From Saccharum officinarum (taxonomy: Eukaryota; Streptophyta; Magnoliopsida; Poales; Poaceae): a stretch of DNA of 64,000 nt. The stretch spans positions 14,613,381 through 14,677,380 of the forward strand of contig CM036221.1 in assembly GCA_020631735.1 (NCBI GenBank). Direction: 5' to 3'. The notes below the pieces were generated by a model. The model saw only the letters and a list, made by a program, of their open reading frames with translations, was not told where the DNA came from and searched no databases. Every line of letters begins with the position of its first letter. Position 1 is the stretch's first letter. The position numbers were made by a program, and so were the translations under genes. This document shows, piece by piece, positions 1-11,629 of the stretch.

Positions 1-127
1 TTATTTGTCATGCAAATATGTCTATATGTTCTAACCATGTCCTTAGCAAAGTATGAATGATATGCCAAACAACTTTACCTTGCTATGTTGGAGGAGAGGC
101 ATGTCATATAAGAATGTGGGGGTGCAC

Positions 128-3100
128 TCATTTCAAGTTGGAGAAGTCAAGTATGTTCAATTCATTCTTCAACTTGTAAAATTTTTTCTCATCAAGTGGC
201 TTTGTGAATATATCGGCTAATTGATCTTCGGTGCCAATGCTTTCAATGCTAATATCACCCTTTTGTTGATGGTCTCTTATGAAGTGATGTCTTATGTCAA
301 TGTGCTTGGTTCTTGAATGTTGAACCGGATTTTGAGTCATCTTGATAGCACTCTCATTATCACAAAACAATGGCATATTCTTGAATTTTATTCCAAAGTC
401 ACTCAAAGTTGCCTTCATCCAAAGCAATTGTGCACAACAACTACCGGCACTAATGTATTCGGCCTCAGCGGTAGATAGTGCAACACTATTTTATTTCTTT
501 GATGACCATGAAACAAGAGACCTTCCAAGCAATTAATAAGTGCCACTTGTGCTCATTCTATCAATCTTGCATCCACCATAGTCGGAGTCCGAATATCCAA
601 TCAACTCAAAATTAGACCCCTTTCGAAACTATAATCCAACATCATGAGTGCCCTTAAGATATCTCAATATTCTCTTGGTTGCTTTCAAGTGACTTTCTCT
701 AGGTGAAGCTTGATATCTTGCACACTTGCACACACTAAACATCACATCCGGCCTAGTAGCGGTGACATAGAGCAAACTTCCAATCATAGACCGGTATAGC
801 TTTTGATCTATCATGTTTCCACTATCATCAATACCCAATTGATTATTAGTGCCCATTGGTGTACTCATTTGCTTAGCATCTTGCAATCCAAACTTCTTGA
901 TCATGTCCTTGATGTACTTGCCTTGACTTACAAAAGTGTCATTCTTCATTTGCTTGATTTGAAGTCCAAGGAAGTAACTAAGCTCTCTAATCATAGACAT
1001 CTCAAACTTATTAGCCATTATATTTTCAAACTCTTCACAAAAGTCTTGGTTAGTTGATCCAAAGATAATGTCATCCACATAGATTTGCAATACAAACAAG
1101 TTATTTCCAAGCTTCTTGGTGAAGAGAGTGGTGTCAACCTTTCCCATCTTGAACCCTTTAGAGAGAAGAAAGTCCCTCAATCTCTCATACCATGCTCTAG
1201 GTGCTTGCTTCAAACCATACAATGCCTTCTTTAGCTTGTAAACATGGTCGGGCTTCTTGTCATCTTCAAAACCGGGAGGTTGCTCAACATAAACTTCTTC
1301 ATTAATGTAGCCATTGAGAAATGCACTTTTGACATCCATTTGATAGAGCTTGATGTTGTGTGCACAAGCATATGCTAATAAGGTTCTAATTGCCTCCAAT
1401 CTTGCAACCGGTGCATATGTCTCTCCAAAGTCAAGACCCTCAACTTGAGTGTATCCTTGTGCTACTAATCTTGCTTTGTTCCTCACAACCATGCTATCTT
1501 GATCTTGCTTGTTTCTAAAGACCCACTTAGTGCCAATCACATTGTAGTTCTTTGGCCTCTCAACAAGTTTCCAAACTTGATTTCTAGCAAAGTTGTTTAG
1601 TTCTTCATGCATGGCATTTACCCAATCGGAATCCTTTAAAGCATCTTCTAATTTCTCAGGTTCTTCAAGTGACACAAATGAGTAATGCTCACAAAAGGAT
1701 GCTAGCCTTGATCTAGTTTGAACACCACTTTGAATTCCACCAATGATTTGATCCAACGGATGATCTCTTGCAATGCTAGTAGGTTGGAGTATTGGGAGTT
1801 GATTGCTTCCACTTGTTTGACCTTGAACTTGAGCTTTATCATGAGTACCACTAGAGCTTGCTTGATTTGTATCAATTTTCACACTTTGGTTGATCACATG
1901 AATATCATCATCATCATCAACTTGCCTTGGCCTAACATCACCAATGTCCATGTTTCTCATTGCATTTGCCAATTGGTCTCCTCTCACATCATCAAGGTTT
2001 TGAGCTTCATTTTGAGACCCTTGGGTTTCATCAAACTCAACATCATGAACTTCTTCCAAGGTGCCATTTGTGAGATTCTAAACTCTATATGCCTTGCTTA
2101 TGGTAGAATAACCAAGTAAGAACCCTTCATCATATTTCTTTTCAAACTTGCTCAATCTAGTGCCTTTCTTGAGAATATAGCATTTGCAACCAAACACTCT
2201 AAAGTATGAAATGTTGGGCTTTCTTCCATTCAATAGCTCATATGGTGTCTTTCCAAGCTTCCCATGACAATAGAGACGGTTGCTACAATAGCAAGCCGTG
2301 TTGATGGCTTTACTCCAAAATGAATGACTCACATTGTATTCACTAAGCATTGATCTAGTCATATCAATCAAGGTTCTATTTTTCCTTTCAACTACACCAT
2401 TGGATTGAGGAGTGTATGTTGGTGAGAATTGATGTCCAATACCAAGATCATCACACAAATCTTCAATTCTTGTGTTCTTGAACTCACTACCATTGTCACT
2501 TCTAATCTTCTTGATGGTGATTTCAAACTCATTTTGCACTCTCTTGACAAAAGACTTGAATAGATCATAAACATCACTCTTGTCATAAAGAAAGAACACC
2601 CAAGTGTATCTAGTATAGTCATCCACTATCACAAAGCCATACTTGTTCCCACCAATACTAGTGTATATTGTTGGCCCAAACAAGTCCATGTGCAATAACT
2701 CAAATGCCTTTGATGTGCTCATTTCACTCTTACTAGGATGTGTATTTCCAACTTGTTTGCCGGCTTGACAAGCACTACATGGTTTATCCTTTTCAAAAGT
2801 CATATCTTTCAAGCCTCTAACTAAGTCATGCTTTAAAAGTTTGTTCAATTGTTTCATTCCAACATGACCAAGCCTTTTATGCCACAACCATCCCATACTA
2901 GATTTACTAAGCAAGCATGATGTCAATTGTGTCTCACTATCATTGAAGTCAACCAAGTATAAGCTACCATGTTTAAATCCTTTGAATATCAAATTTGATC
3001 CATTAACACTTATGACTTCAACATCATCACTACCAAATATGCACTTGAAGCCAAGATCACAAAGTTGTGCCACCGATAAAAGATTGGAATCCAAGCTCTC

Positions 3101-3283
3101 AACTAGCAACACATTAGATATGCTCATGTCATTTGAGATAACAATTTTACCAAGCCCTTTGACCTTGCCTTTCTTGTTGTTGCTGAAAGTGATAGCATCA
3201 AAACCACCATTTTGACTTGTATCAATTGATTTGAACATACAAGAATCCCCGGTCATATGTTGAGTACACCCACTATCAAGCAC
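128..3283 (-). pseudogene. Broken copia pol: protease, integrase, reverse transcriptase, RNase H
   Basis: Read right to left, the frame starts with an aspartic-protease-like LDSGCTQHMTG motif near 3283. The pre-integrase HHCC zinc region follows (HKRLGHVG, then CSACQ). The integrase core shows HMDLFGP, SDNGSEF and a PQSNGVVERKNRTL segment supplying the catalytic D, D and E. Between 629 and 2059 the reverse transcriptase shows the copia motifs [16 protein letters not shown] and YVDDII. Residues near 128-427 match the copia RNase H end (CDNESAI, HIDIRHHFI, DIFTKPL). In-frame stops lie at 2078-2080 (between integrase and RT) and at 629-631, 533-535 and 491-493 (RNase H). All fragments are in the same frame, so these are nonsense changes, not indels. 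The coding potential is dead although the domains remain readable. Confidence 0.9.
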
Positions 3284-3326
3284 CCAATGCCTTCCTCCGG
3301 CTTTGTAATTGACCTACAAGACAAGA

Positions 3327-5392
3327 TCAATTCTTTTTAGGTACCCAAACTTGTTTGGGTTCTCCAAGGTTAGTGACCAAGCTCTTTGGTACCCAAATGG
3401 CTTTCTTCTTTGAGCCCATCCATGGTGTACCAATGAACTTAGCATGAACACCATTAGTACCCTTGGTAAGCATATAGAAAGAATCAAACTTAATTGAGGA
3501 TGCATTAGCATTTGATTTCTTGTTCATGCATTGTTGCTCTATGTGACCAACTTGCTTGCAACTTTTGCAAAAGCTACCGTTGTTCTTCACAAAACGAGTC
3601 TTGTGAGGAGCAAAAGCGGCCTTGCCTTTTTTGGGGTTATAGCCCAATCCCTCTTTGTAGAGAGAAGCTCTTTGGCTACCCAAGCACATAAGCAAGCGGT
3701 CCTCACCACCATAAGCCTTAGCTAAGGTGTGATTGAGCTCTTTTACCTCCTTTTTGAGATTTTCATTCTCAACTATAAGTGTGGAGTCACAAGTGAAACC
3801 ATCACTACTAGATGAGGATGATGTAGATGCGCTACATGAAGGGTTAGTGGGAGCAACAACAATAGGCTTAAGAAAAGATTCATCAATTATATCACATGAT
3901 ATGCCTATGTTGCAAGTTTTAGCTTTCTCAACATTAGTTGACATGTTTTCACATTTTTCAACTAGAGAGGAGTGAACTTCTTCAAGCTTAGTGTGAGACT
4001 TTTGAAGCTTCTTATGGTCTACCTTTAGACTCTCATAAGATGCCCTAAGCTCATCAAGTTCTTGCATAAGATTTTTCTTTTCCTTAAGCAAGCCCTTGCA
4101 CTCCTTTCTAGATTCTTTAAAATGTTGAGTGCAATCTTCTAGCATAGTGATTAGTTCAACTTTAGTAAATTCATCTTCATCACTATCACTATCACTATCA
4201 TTATTATGATCACTCTCATCGTCGGATGATACCTTAGCGGCCTTAGCCATGAAGCACGATGGGGTGTCGAAGAGGGAGACCTTCTCTTAGATGGCAATGC
4301 TAGCATGTCCCTTCTTCTTGCTCTTATTGTCATCCTCATCATTACTTGAGGAATCATCACTATCCCATGTAGCAATATGAGAATCATTCTTCTTCTTATA
4401 AGAGCTCTTCTTCTTCTCTAGCTTCTTCATTTAGTTCTTTTTCTCTCCTTCTTGATAGCATCTTCATCATCACTATCATAAGGACATTTTACAATGAGAT
4501 GGTCCTTGCTATGGCATCTAAAACATCTCATGGTATGCTCATTCTTCTTGGATGAGTTCTTCCTTCTTCTTGCATAAAAGCCCTTCTTCTTCATGAATTT
4601 TCCAAATTGCTTGACAAAAAGAGCCATCTTCTCATCAATGTTATCACTATCATAAGAGCTTGAGTCTTCATCACTTGATGATTCAATCTTAGATTTGCCC
4701 TTGGATGTGGTGGCTTTGAATGCCACATTCTTCTTCTTCTCATCTTCCTTCTTCTTCTTCTTAACCAACTCATCCTTCTCATCATCTTCTCTATATGAGT
4801 CATCGGTCATTACTTCTTGAAATACTTATTGAGGAGTTGAATCCTTCAATGTAGTCCTCACTAGCACGGTGATCAATGTGTCAAACCTCTTGGGCAAGCT
4901 TCTCAAGAACTTCATAGAGAATTGGTTGTCCTTTGACTCCTCACCAAGTGCCTTGAGCTCATTGACAATGACTTGCAACCTATGAAACATCTCCGGTACA
5001 CTCTCATCATCTTGCATCTTGAAGCTTGAAAATTTTTCTTGCAAGATATATGTTTTAGCGGTCTTTGTGCCTTCGGTGCCCTCAAATGTTTCTTCTAGCT
5101 TGGCCCAAGCATCATGTGCAACTTCTATGTTCTTTACTTGCTCAAATGTCTTGTCATCTAATGCCTTATGAAGAGCACTAATGGCAATGTCATTGCATTG
5201 GAGCTTCTTCTCTTCCACCGGTGTAGGTGCTTCCAGATTAGCAACCTCAAATTTTGTTTCGGTGACCTTCCACACTTCTCTATTGATTGACTTTAGGTGT
5301 GCGGTCATCTTAACCTTCCAATATGCATAATTTGTGCCATCAAAGAGAGGTGCCTTCTTGGTGTTGTTGATGTGCAAGCTTAATTGAGTCAT
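3327..5392 (-). pseudogene. Broken copia gag with zinc knuckles and coiled coil
   Basis: The gag start is the ATG at 5392, 48 bp inside the primer-binding site. The N-terminal part (5392-4826) is a UBN2/gag-polypeptide-like domain (LFDGTNYAYWK near the start, QVNELKALG later). A stop at 4826 interrupts it. The segment 4810-4427 is very acidic and lysine-rich and carries a CCHC knuckle CFRCHSKDHLIVKC. A frame change occurs around 4427-4440 and another stop lies at 4287-4289. The distal part (4250-3327) is a predicted coiled coil (residues about 30-100) followed by a second CCHC knuckle CKSCKQVGHIEQQC. Gag ends at 3327 and pol begins in another frame; whether that frame change is natural for this family or a mutation cannot be decided from one copy. 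Confidence 0.85.
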
Positions 5393-5439
5393 TTCTTCTT
5401 CACCGTAGGTTGTTAAGCCTCAAATAAATGGTGCCTCGG

Positions 5440-5450
5440 CTCTGATACCA
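5440..5450 (-). promoter_or_regulatory. Primer-binding site of the copia element (tRNA-iMet)
   Basis: On the minus strand this reads TGGTATCAGAG, complementary to the 3' end of plant initiator methionine tRNA, the standard copia primer. It lies two bases from the inferred LTR edge and fixes the element's orientation. Confidence 0.9.
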
Positions 5451-5452
5451 CT

Positions 5453-6382
5453 TATAAGGTCCAAATAGGCTAGAGGGGGGGTGAATAGCCTAATTAAAAC
5501 TTCTACAAGAATTACTTAACCACAAGTTAGTACGAAAGGTGGCGACGCAAAAGCACTAGCTCTAACTAATTAAGCAAGCCACCTACATAAGTCTAGTACA
5601 ATGCTATTCACTAAAACACAACAACAACTACAAGCTAAAAACAAGAAGTAATACGAGAAAAGAGCTTCGAGTGATTATACCGCCGTGTAGAGATGAGAAG
5701 TACCAATAAAACAATCACACAAGAGAAATCCTCGGGAAGAGAATGACACAAGAATTTATCCCGAGGTTCACTTGCTTCCCGGCAAGGTACTCCCCGTTGT
5801 GGCGATACACCCACTTGTCGGTTCGCGAGCTAATCGACTATCAAGAGTCAAGCTCTCGGCGGGCGCCGCACAACTACACACAAGATGGGGATCCTTTAAG
5901 CCACGAGCTCCACTAGAGTATCCAATTCGTGAACTCCCATGGGGAAGGATCAAGAACCCCTTACAACACTTGGTGAGGGCTCCAACAATCTCCAATTGCG
6001 AGCTCAATCACCTCCGCTGCTCCAAGCCATCTACCGTGTCGAGAAACACGGAAGAGTAACAAGAAATCCATAGCAACTCGAAGATCAAGTGCCTTTAGGA
6101 TGCAACTCTCAAGCAATGCACTTGAATCTCACTCAATCTCACTCAAGATGTGCAACTATGCAAAGAGATGAGTGGAGGGGTTGTTCTCTAGCTCAAAGGA
6201 TGTCTCTAGGTCTCAAAATGTGCAAGAGTTACCCTCAAACCCTGGACATCCTCTATTTATAGCAAAGGGGTACGTAGCTAGCCGTTACCGGACGACACAG
6301 TTCAAAACAAGCTGACCGGACGTTCCGTCCGGTCACTATAGGACAAGCATGAACAGTGCGCGTCAAAAGTTACCGTTGCTAT
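5453..6382 (-). repeat. Copia 5' LTR, 3' part (proximal piece)
   Basis: This is the U5-side part of the copia LTR, between its PBS and the insertion point of the large non-autonomous element. Near 5460-5510 it has the G-run flanked by TAGGCTAGA seen at Sirevirus LTR ends. The right edge is the GCTAT (6378-6382) that reappears at 21577-21581 as a target duplication. The small frames in it (for example 5772-6059) are not coding. Confidence 0.8.
6378..6382. repeat. Target-site duplication GCTAT, left copy
   Basis: Perfect 5-bp match to 21577-21581, directly outside the TG..CA ends of the large LTR element. Confidence 0.9.
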
Positions 6383-9300
6383 TGTAACGGAACCGTCCAA
6401 ATTATAAGAGCACAAGTACAAAAACAATCACTGAAATGATCAAATTCTCGCACTTGAGCCCATATAACTCCGGTAGTCCAATGAAATCACGAGAGAATTC
6501 AAACCAACCAACATACAAGCCAAGATCGTAGTGATTCAACATAACAAGTCACATGTTACATCCATTCCACAAGTAATTCAATATACATCGGAGTTCAACA
6601 TAGTTATTACAACTTAAGTTCAAAAGTAGCGGAAGCAAAGTAATTTGAAACTAACATTATTCTTATTTCAAATACATGCCAGTACCATGGTCGACTTCCA
6701 ACAAAAGCATTATAGAGAAGATGACTCAGAAGGATCATGCCCATGATCACACTCCGCCACTAAGGCAGGAGCCAACCAACTCTTGCAGTCGCCGTGATAC
6801 ATCACAACCTGCAACAAGTGGGGATAAAACCCTGAGTACAAGAAGGTACTCAGCTAGACTTACCCGTCAGAAACCAGAAATAAGGTGACACCAAGGATCA
6901 TGCAAGGCTGATATAAAGTGGGGCTAGCTTGACAACATTTTGCATAAAAGCTTAATATAGATGATCAATCATTAATGCTTAAGCATCAAGTTAATTATCA
7001 TTAACCTATCATCTATATTAGAACCTGTACTAGAGCACTCACTTTATTAGGAGCAAACAATATTAACCATAGCAGGTATAAATTGAGGCAACCTTTCCAT
7101 CGTGATCCAATTAACCATCAGTTCAATTTAATTGAATCTACGTTGCCGCTGCTCAAGTCAAGTGCTCACTAACCGGGAGCGACGGCGATTCGAATCGAAT
7201 TCCTATCCAGCTGGAGGGATATTTCTAACACTCACCGCGCAGGCCCCTGCCAGGGTCGCACAAGCCACCTTTTCATATGATTCAGGAATCGCGGGTCCGA
7301 ATGATGTCGCGACCCCAAGGGCGACACTCTGCCAGGTGATAGGGACTCTAACCCCCCCTTGGTCTCACGCCAATGTCCCCAAGCACATCCTTTCTCTCCT
7401 CCAAGAAGCAACCTACCATTCGATTCCCGGCCTGAACCATATTACTCGGCTTCGCGGTCGGAACGGCTTATCCGGCCAACTAAGTGTTAGACTGCGTTCA
7501 ACATGACTCAAGGACATACAGCGAATCGGTCCTTAAACGACTCAGACGGGGATAGATTCACACCCAAGACCTCCATGTCTTGTCGCTTCACTATCATAAT
7601 CCCGCCCGGTCTCATTTCATTTTTATTAACACATGGTTCCTTTCCACGATAGCAAATATAGCCAACCGTGCCATATATGAATATCCCTATATCTCGCAGG
7701 TGACAGGAAATCACCTGACTTCTACCGCTTAAAGAAGGGCTAAGCATCTACTCGATCCTAGTCTATGTAGGATTCAAGGATTCATATATCTGGACAAGGA
7801 ATGATATAATGCAGCAAGGGTTTCCAACCAACTCCTACCACTTAATGCAACAATACTTATAACATATATAGAATTAATTGCTTTGAAGGTAGGAGGCTTA
7901 TAATGTTCTGGGGCTTGCCTGGGATCCGACTCAAGTTAGAGTATGTCAGATGAAACCCGCTTGGCGAGCATCTTCCAATCTACCACTTGTCCGGTCCTTC
8001 GATCTTCGGGATGGATCCACCAACTCCATCTTCGGGTTTGGCTCCACCTTAGATCCTTCACGCGTTTCTGCTAGCGTACCTAAATGAGGTGCAATAATGC
8101 ATATGTATGAATGCATAGAAGTGCAATAAGCAGAGTAATCAAACAAGCATACCAAAGTTCTCATAAACACCTAGAGCTAATTAACTTAATTCTCACTAAG
8201 GCATAACATAGAAGAAGGCAAGCACATCAATCAAGAACCAAGTCTCACAAGCTCACAGGGCACTAAACCAAGTACCATCAAGGATATGAGCCACACTTCC
8301 ACACCCTAGCATGGCAAAGTCAATCAAAGCACTAGAACAAGAATCTGCTACTTTCTGGACATACATACAGTAGCTCAGTAAATCAATCATAACTGGAGAT
8401 CCCTAAATCCAAATGACTTGCAAGAAGACATTATGGAAAGCTTATGAAATTCTCTACAATTCATTTATAAACATCACAGCATGATTCCAAAGTTTAACAT
8501 GTCGAATTTACACAAATACCAAAATTGGTCTAACAAGACAGAGAGCAAGCAATTCTGTAACCTAACTTTAAACAGCTGTAGTTTCTAAACCATATGGCCA
8601 AATGCCACCAAATTTTAACAGCAGCTAGATCATGAAATTCACAACAACTTTGTTATAGCACACAAGACATGAAAACATCATTTGCATAGGGTAATTAACA
8701 ATATCCTCAAATCTGTTCAGAAACCTCATTTGCAAGAAATAATTATTAACTTATGTTGCAAACATATAATTAGACCAAACAAACTTTACCAACATGTCAC
8801 ACAAGACTAATGAACACCAGAAAACACAGTGCCCAATACTAAATAATTTCTTTTAATACATTTTCTTAATTTATTTAGATAAGTAGGTGGAATTATGACC
8901 ACATCATAAAGATGCTCAATAAATTCTACCAAAATTACAGGGGTCTACAAATGCTCTCAAAAGTCTACTGTCCCAATTTCAAGCCATTTAGACAAGTAGA
9001 TCAACCTCTATGAAAAAGACAAATAGCTATTGCAATAAATCATGTAAAAGCAAATTAAACCTAAAACTCAATATTTTCTGTGAACCCAAGGCCATATTAT
9101 GAATCAATATGATAGAGAAACATCATACTCAGGTAATGGAACAACATTTTATATTTTATCATTTATATATTATTTATAAGCTATTTATCAAGCTATAAAC
9201 AAGTTAAATCAATAACTTGAGCATACAGTAAGCAATGACCATGAAATTTATACCACAGTACATCCATAGCATGACAAGCCTACCATAAAAATTTCACATC

Positions 9301-11616
9301 AATTGGAGCAACACAACTCAAGATATAAAATAACAAGCAATATAATGAAATTTTCCTTATTTGACAAGGTCAAACCAAAATCTTGAGAAAACAGTGACCA
9401 ACTAGGGTGTTTAACATTTTTTCTAGCAAGTACATGTCATCACAAAATTAACAAAACAAGAATCACTATTTTTGGATGTCTAAAACTCCAGATCTTGCTC
9501 TGGTTAGGTTTAAAGGCATTTCTAGAGCATTTTTAAAACATAAATAAAGACATCAGAAAACATCTACAAACATATAACATATTATGACTCCACTGCATAG
9601 ATCTCTTCTCAAGGTTTCCAACAAGTCCATTTTTGCTATTTTTGGAATTACCTAGTATGAGACATGAATTTTAGAAGATTTACATGAAAATGAAATTCAA
9701 AAACCGAATTAAAACAACCCTAACGAATTTTGCTAGGTGCACCCGGACATGCACCCAAATCAGTCACCGCATAACCGACGGGTGGGACCCACTGTCCGAT
9801 TGGACCCACCTGTCATATACACAGAGAGACAGAGGGAGTCGGTCTTCTTCTTCTTTCCCCGGTGGAAGCAGAGAGGGGGAAAGATGACCGCCGGGGTGGT
9901 TCCGCCGGCCGGCTGCCGGCGACCCGGTGGCGGTGGAGCAGCGCGGGAGCTGCACGGTGGTGAGGCGCACCCATGGCCACTCGCAGCGCGGCCTGCTGCC
10001 GTCCGTGGCCCTCTGGCCACGCGAGCCCGGACGCACGGCGGTGGCTTCGCCGCGACGGCAGTGCGGAGGCGCGGCCCGGCGAGCACCGACGACGGTCGAG
10101 GGACGGGGAAGCTCAAGGGGGTCCGCGCGAACTCAAAGGTGATTGCAGCTCGGCCGGTTATGGCTCATGGCCTCCTGGCCGCGCACACCGGCGTCCGCGA
10201 CGGCCACGGCACCGGTGGCTGCGCGCCACAGCGGTGATGCGAGGCCGGGGAGGGGCGCATCGGGGTCAGCGTGTGGCAGGGAAGTCGATGCCGCGCTTGG
10301 CTGAGGGAAGGGAGGAGGGACGGTGTGGGCAGGAAGCTCGAGCTAGAGCTCGAACCGGCCATGGCGGCAGTGGCCACGGAGGAGCGCTCCAGCGCGGGAG
10401 AGAGCGGAGGAGGGCGAGCAGGGCATCGAGAATGTCGAGTGAGGGGGCGTCTCGGGCAGCTCGGATTCTCCTCATCGCGAGCAGAGGGCAGGGGCACGCG
10501 GCAGCCGCGGTGGGGCGTGCTCACGCGCATGGAGGACACGCACTAGACCACGCGTCGGCGGTTGAGGCAATTCATCGAGCACGTGGTGTGCGTGCGTTAG
10601 TCTGACTTGGGGGCCATGTTTGGGCCAGCTATGGGCCGAATTTGGATATGGGCCAAAAAGAAAAGTTGTTCATCTCAGTATGCTCTACAATTTCTATTGA
10701 GGGGTCATAGTCATTGGAGCTGTAGATTAGGAGATAATTAATTCCAAAATTACCAGTGTCAACACGTTGATAACGGTCACGGAAATTCGCTTTCGGAGGT
10801 CAAAACTCGGTCAAACTCAGTGCAACTTTTTGTATGCTACTCTCCATAATATAAACTTCAACTTTTATTTTTGGACTAACTCAAGTTACTTAACGAAATT
10901 TAGAGAACGCGAGATGCCAACGTCGGAGACACTGAAATCGGGGCTTTAAAATGGCTAAGTGCTGAAATCAGCCCTAAAACTGACTTGTGAGCCCTGTTTG
11001 AGCATGTTCCACACATTTTCATGACTTGACTCTTAAATAAAGTTTGTTCCTTATTAAATTACCTACAACTTTGTCAAAGGGTGCACAGTCATGCAAAGCT
11101 TCTAGGTCACACTTTTGAAATGGTCAAACCACAGGGCTCCAGGGTCCATACATGGTCAACCACCAATTAGAAGCATAATTAGGCAAAATGATCAACATGA
11201 ACATTGTTCCATTAAGTGTCCTAAGTGTAGTTAAGGTCTTGTAGAGTTCAGCTAGAGTCATTTGGACAAGTTTGCAAGGTTTGGTTGATGATCTATAGTT
11301 CCATTAACTTAATGGGACAGATTCCAATAGGAATGGAACTTATCATTTCATGTGACTTTTTGATTCCAAACTTCATGAAACTTTTCCAGGGATCAATATA
11401 GATAGAATGTGATGTGATACACATGAAGATATTGCCATAACACCACCCAAACATATATCTTTGAAAAGGGACCTATATGTAAAGCAATGATGCAACATCC
11501 ACTTTAGGTTAGGCTCATCTCCATAGGTTGACCTTGACATTGTCATCTCCATTTAATTTATCGTGTTTGAGCTTAAACCCACTACTTAATTGGTGATAAA
11601 CACCTGGGGTGTTACA
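6383..11616 (-). repeat. 3' LTR of the large non-autonomous element (5234 bp)
   Basis: Nearly identical to 16345-21576. It is mostly AT-rich, with a GC-rich island at about 9870-10620. Overlapping open frames on both strands in that island follow from base composition and show no recognisable domain. Confidence 0.93.
9830..10620. other. GC-rich island inside the LTR, host-gene-like composition
   Basis: A roughly 750-bp GC-rich block (copy at about 19790-20580) sits in otherwise AT-rich LTR. On the plus strand, antisense to the element, it is preceded by a GGGACCCAC/GGACCCACC stretch and a CT-rich tract, as upstream of many grass genes. An ATG at 9883 opens a frame of about 118 codons ending at 10237, rich in Arg, Gly and Ala. 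No domain is recognisable and both strands are open, so coding function is not supported. It may be a captured genic 5' region or an intrinsic LTR segment. Confidence 0.4.
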
Positions 11617-11629
11617 GCCCTCCCCCCTT
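11617..11629 (-). promoter_or_regulatory. Polypurine tract of the large element
   Basis: On the minus strand this is AAGGGGGGAGGGC, immediately 5' of the 3' LTR, the position of the plus-strand DNA synthesis primer in LTR elements. Confidence 0.8.

Noticed and set aside
7132..7506. 124-codon frame in the LTR, also at 17094
   Set aside because: It lies inside the LTR; the second LTR copy carries a 1-bp deletion that shifts the frame, with no sign of constraint.
9737..10605. Long overlapping frames (up to 210 codons) on both strands, repeated at 19697-20565
   Set aside because: They lie in the GC-rich island of the LTRs, are open on several frames at once, show no domain and have Arg/Gly/Ala-dominated composition. 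This is expected from high GC without coding selection.
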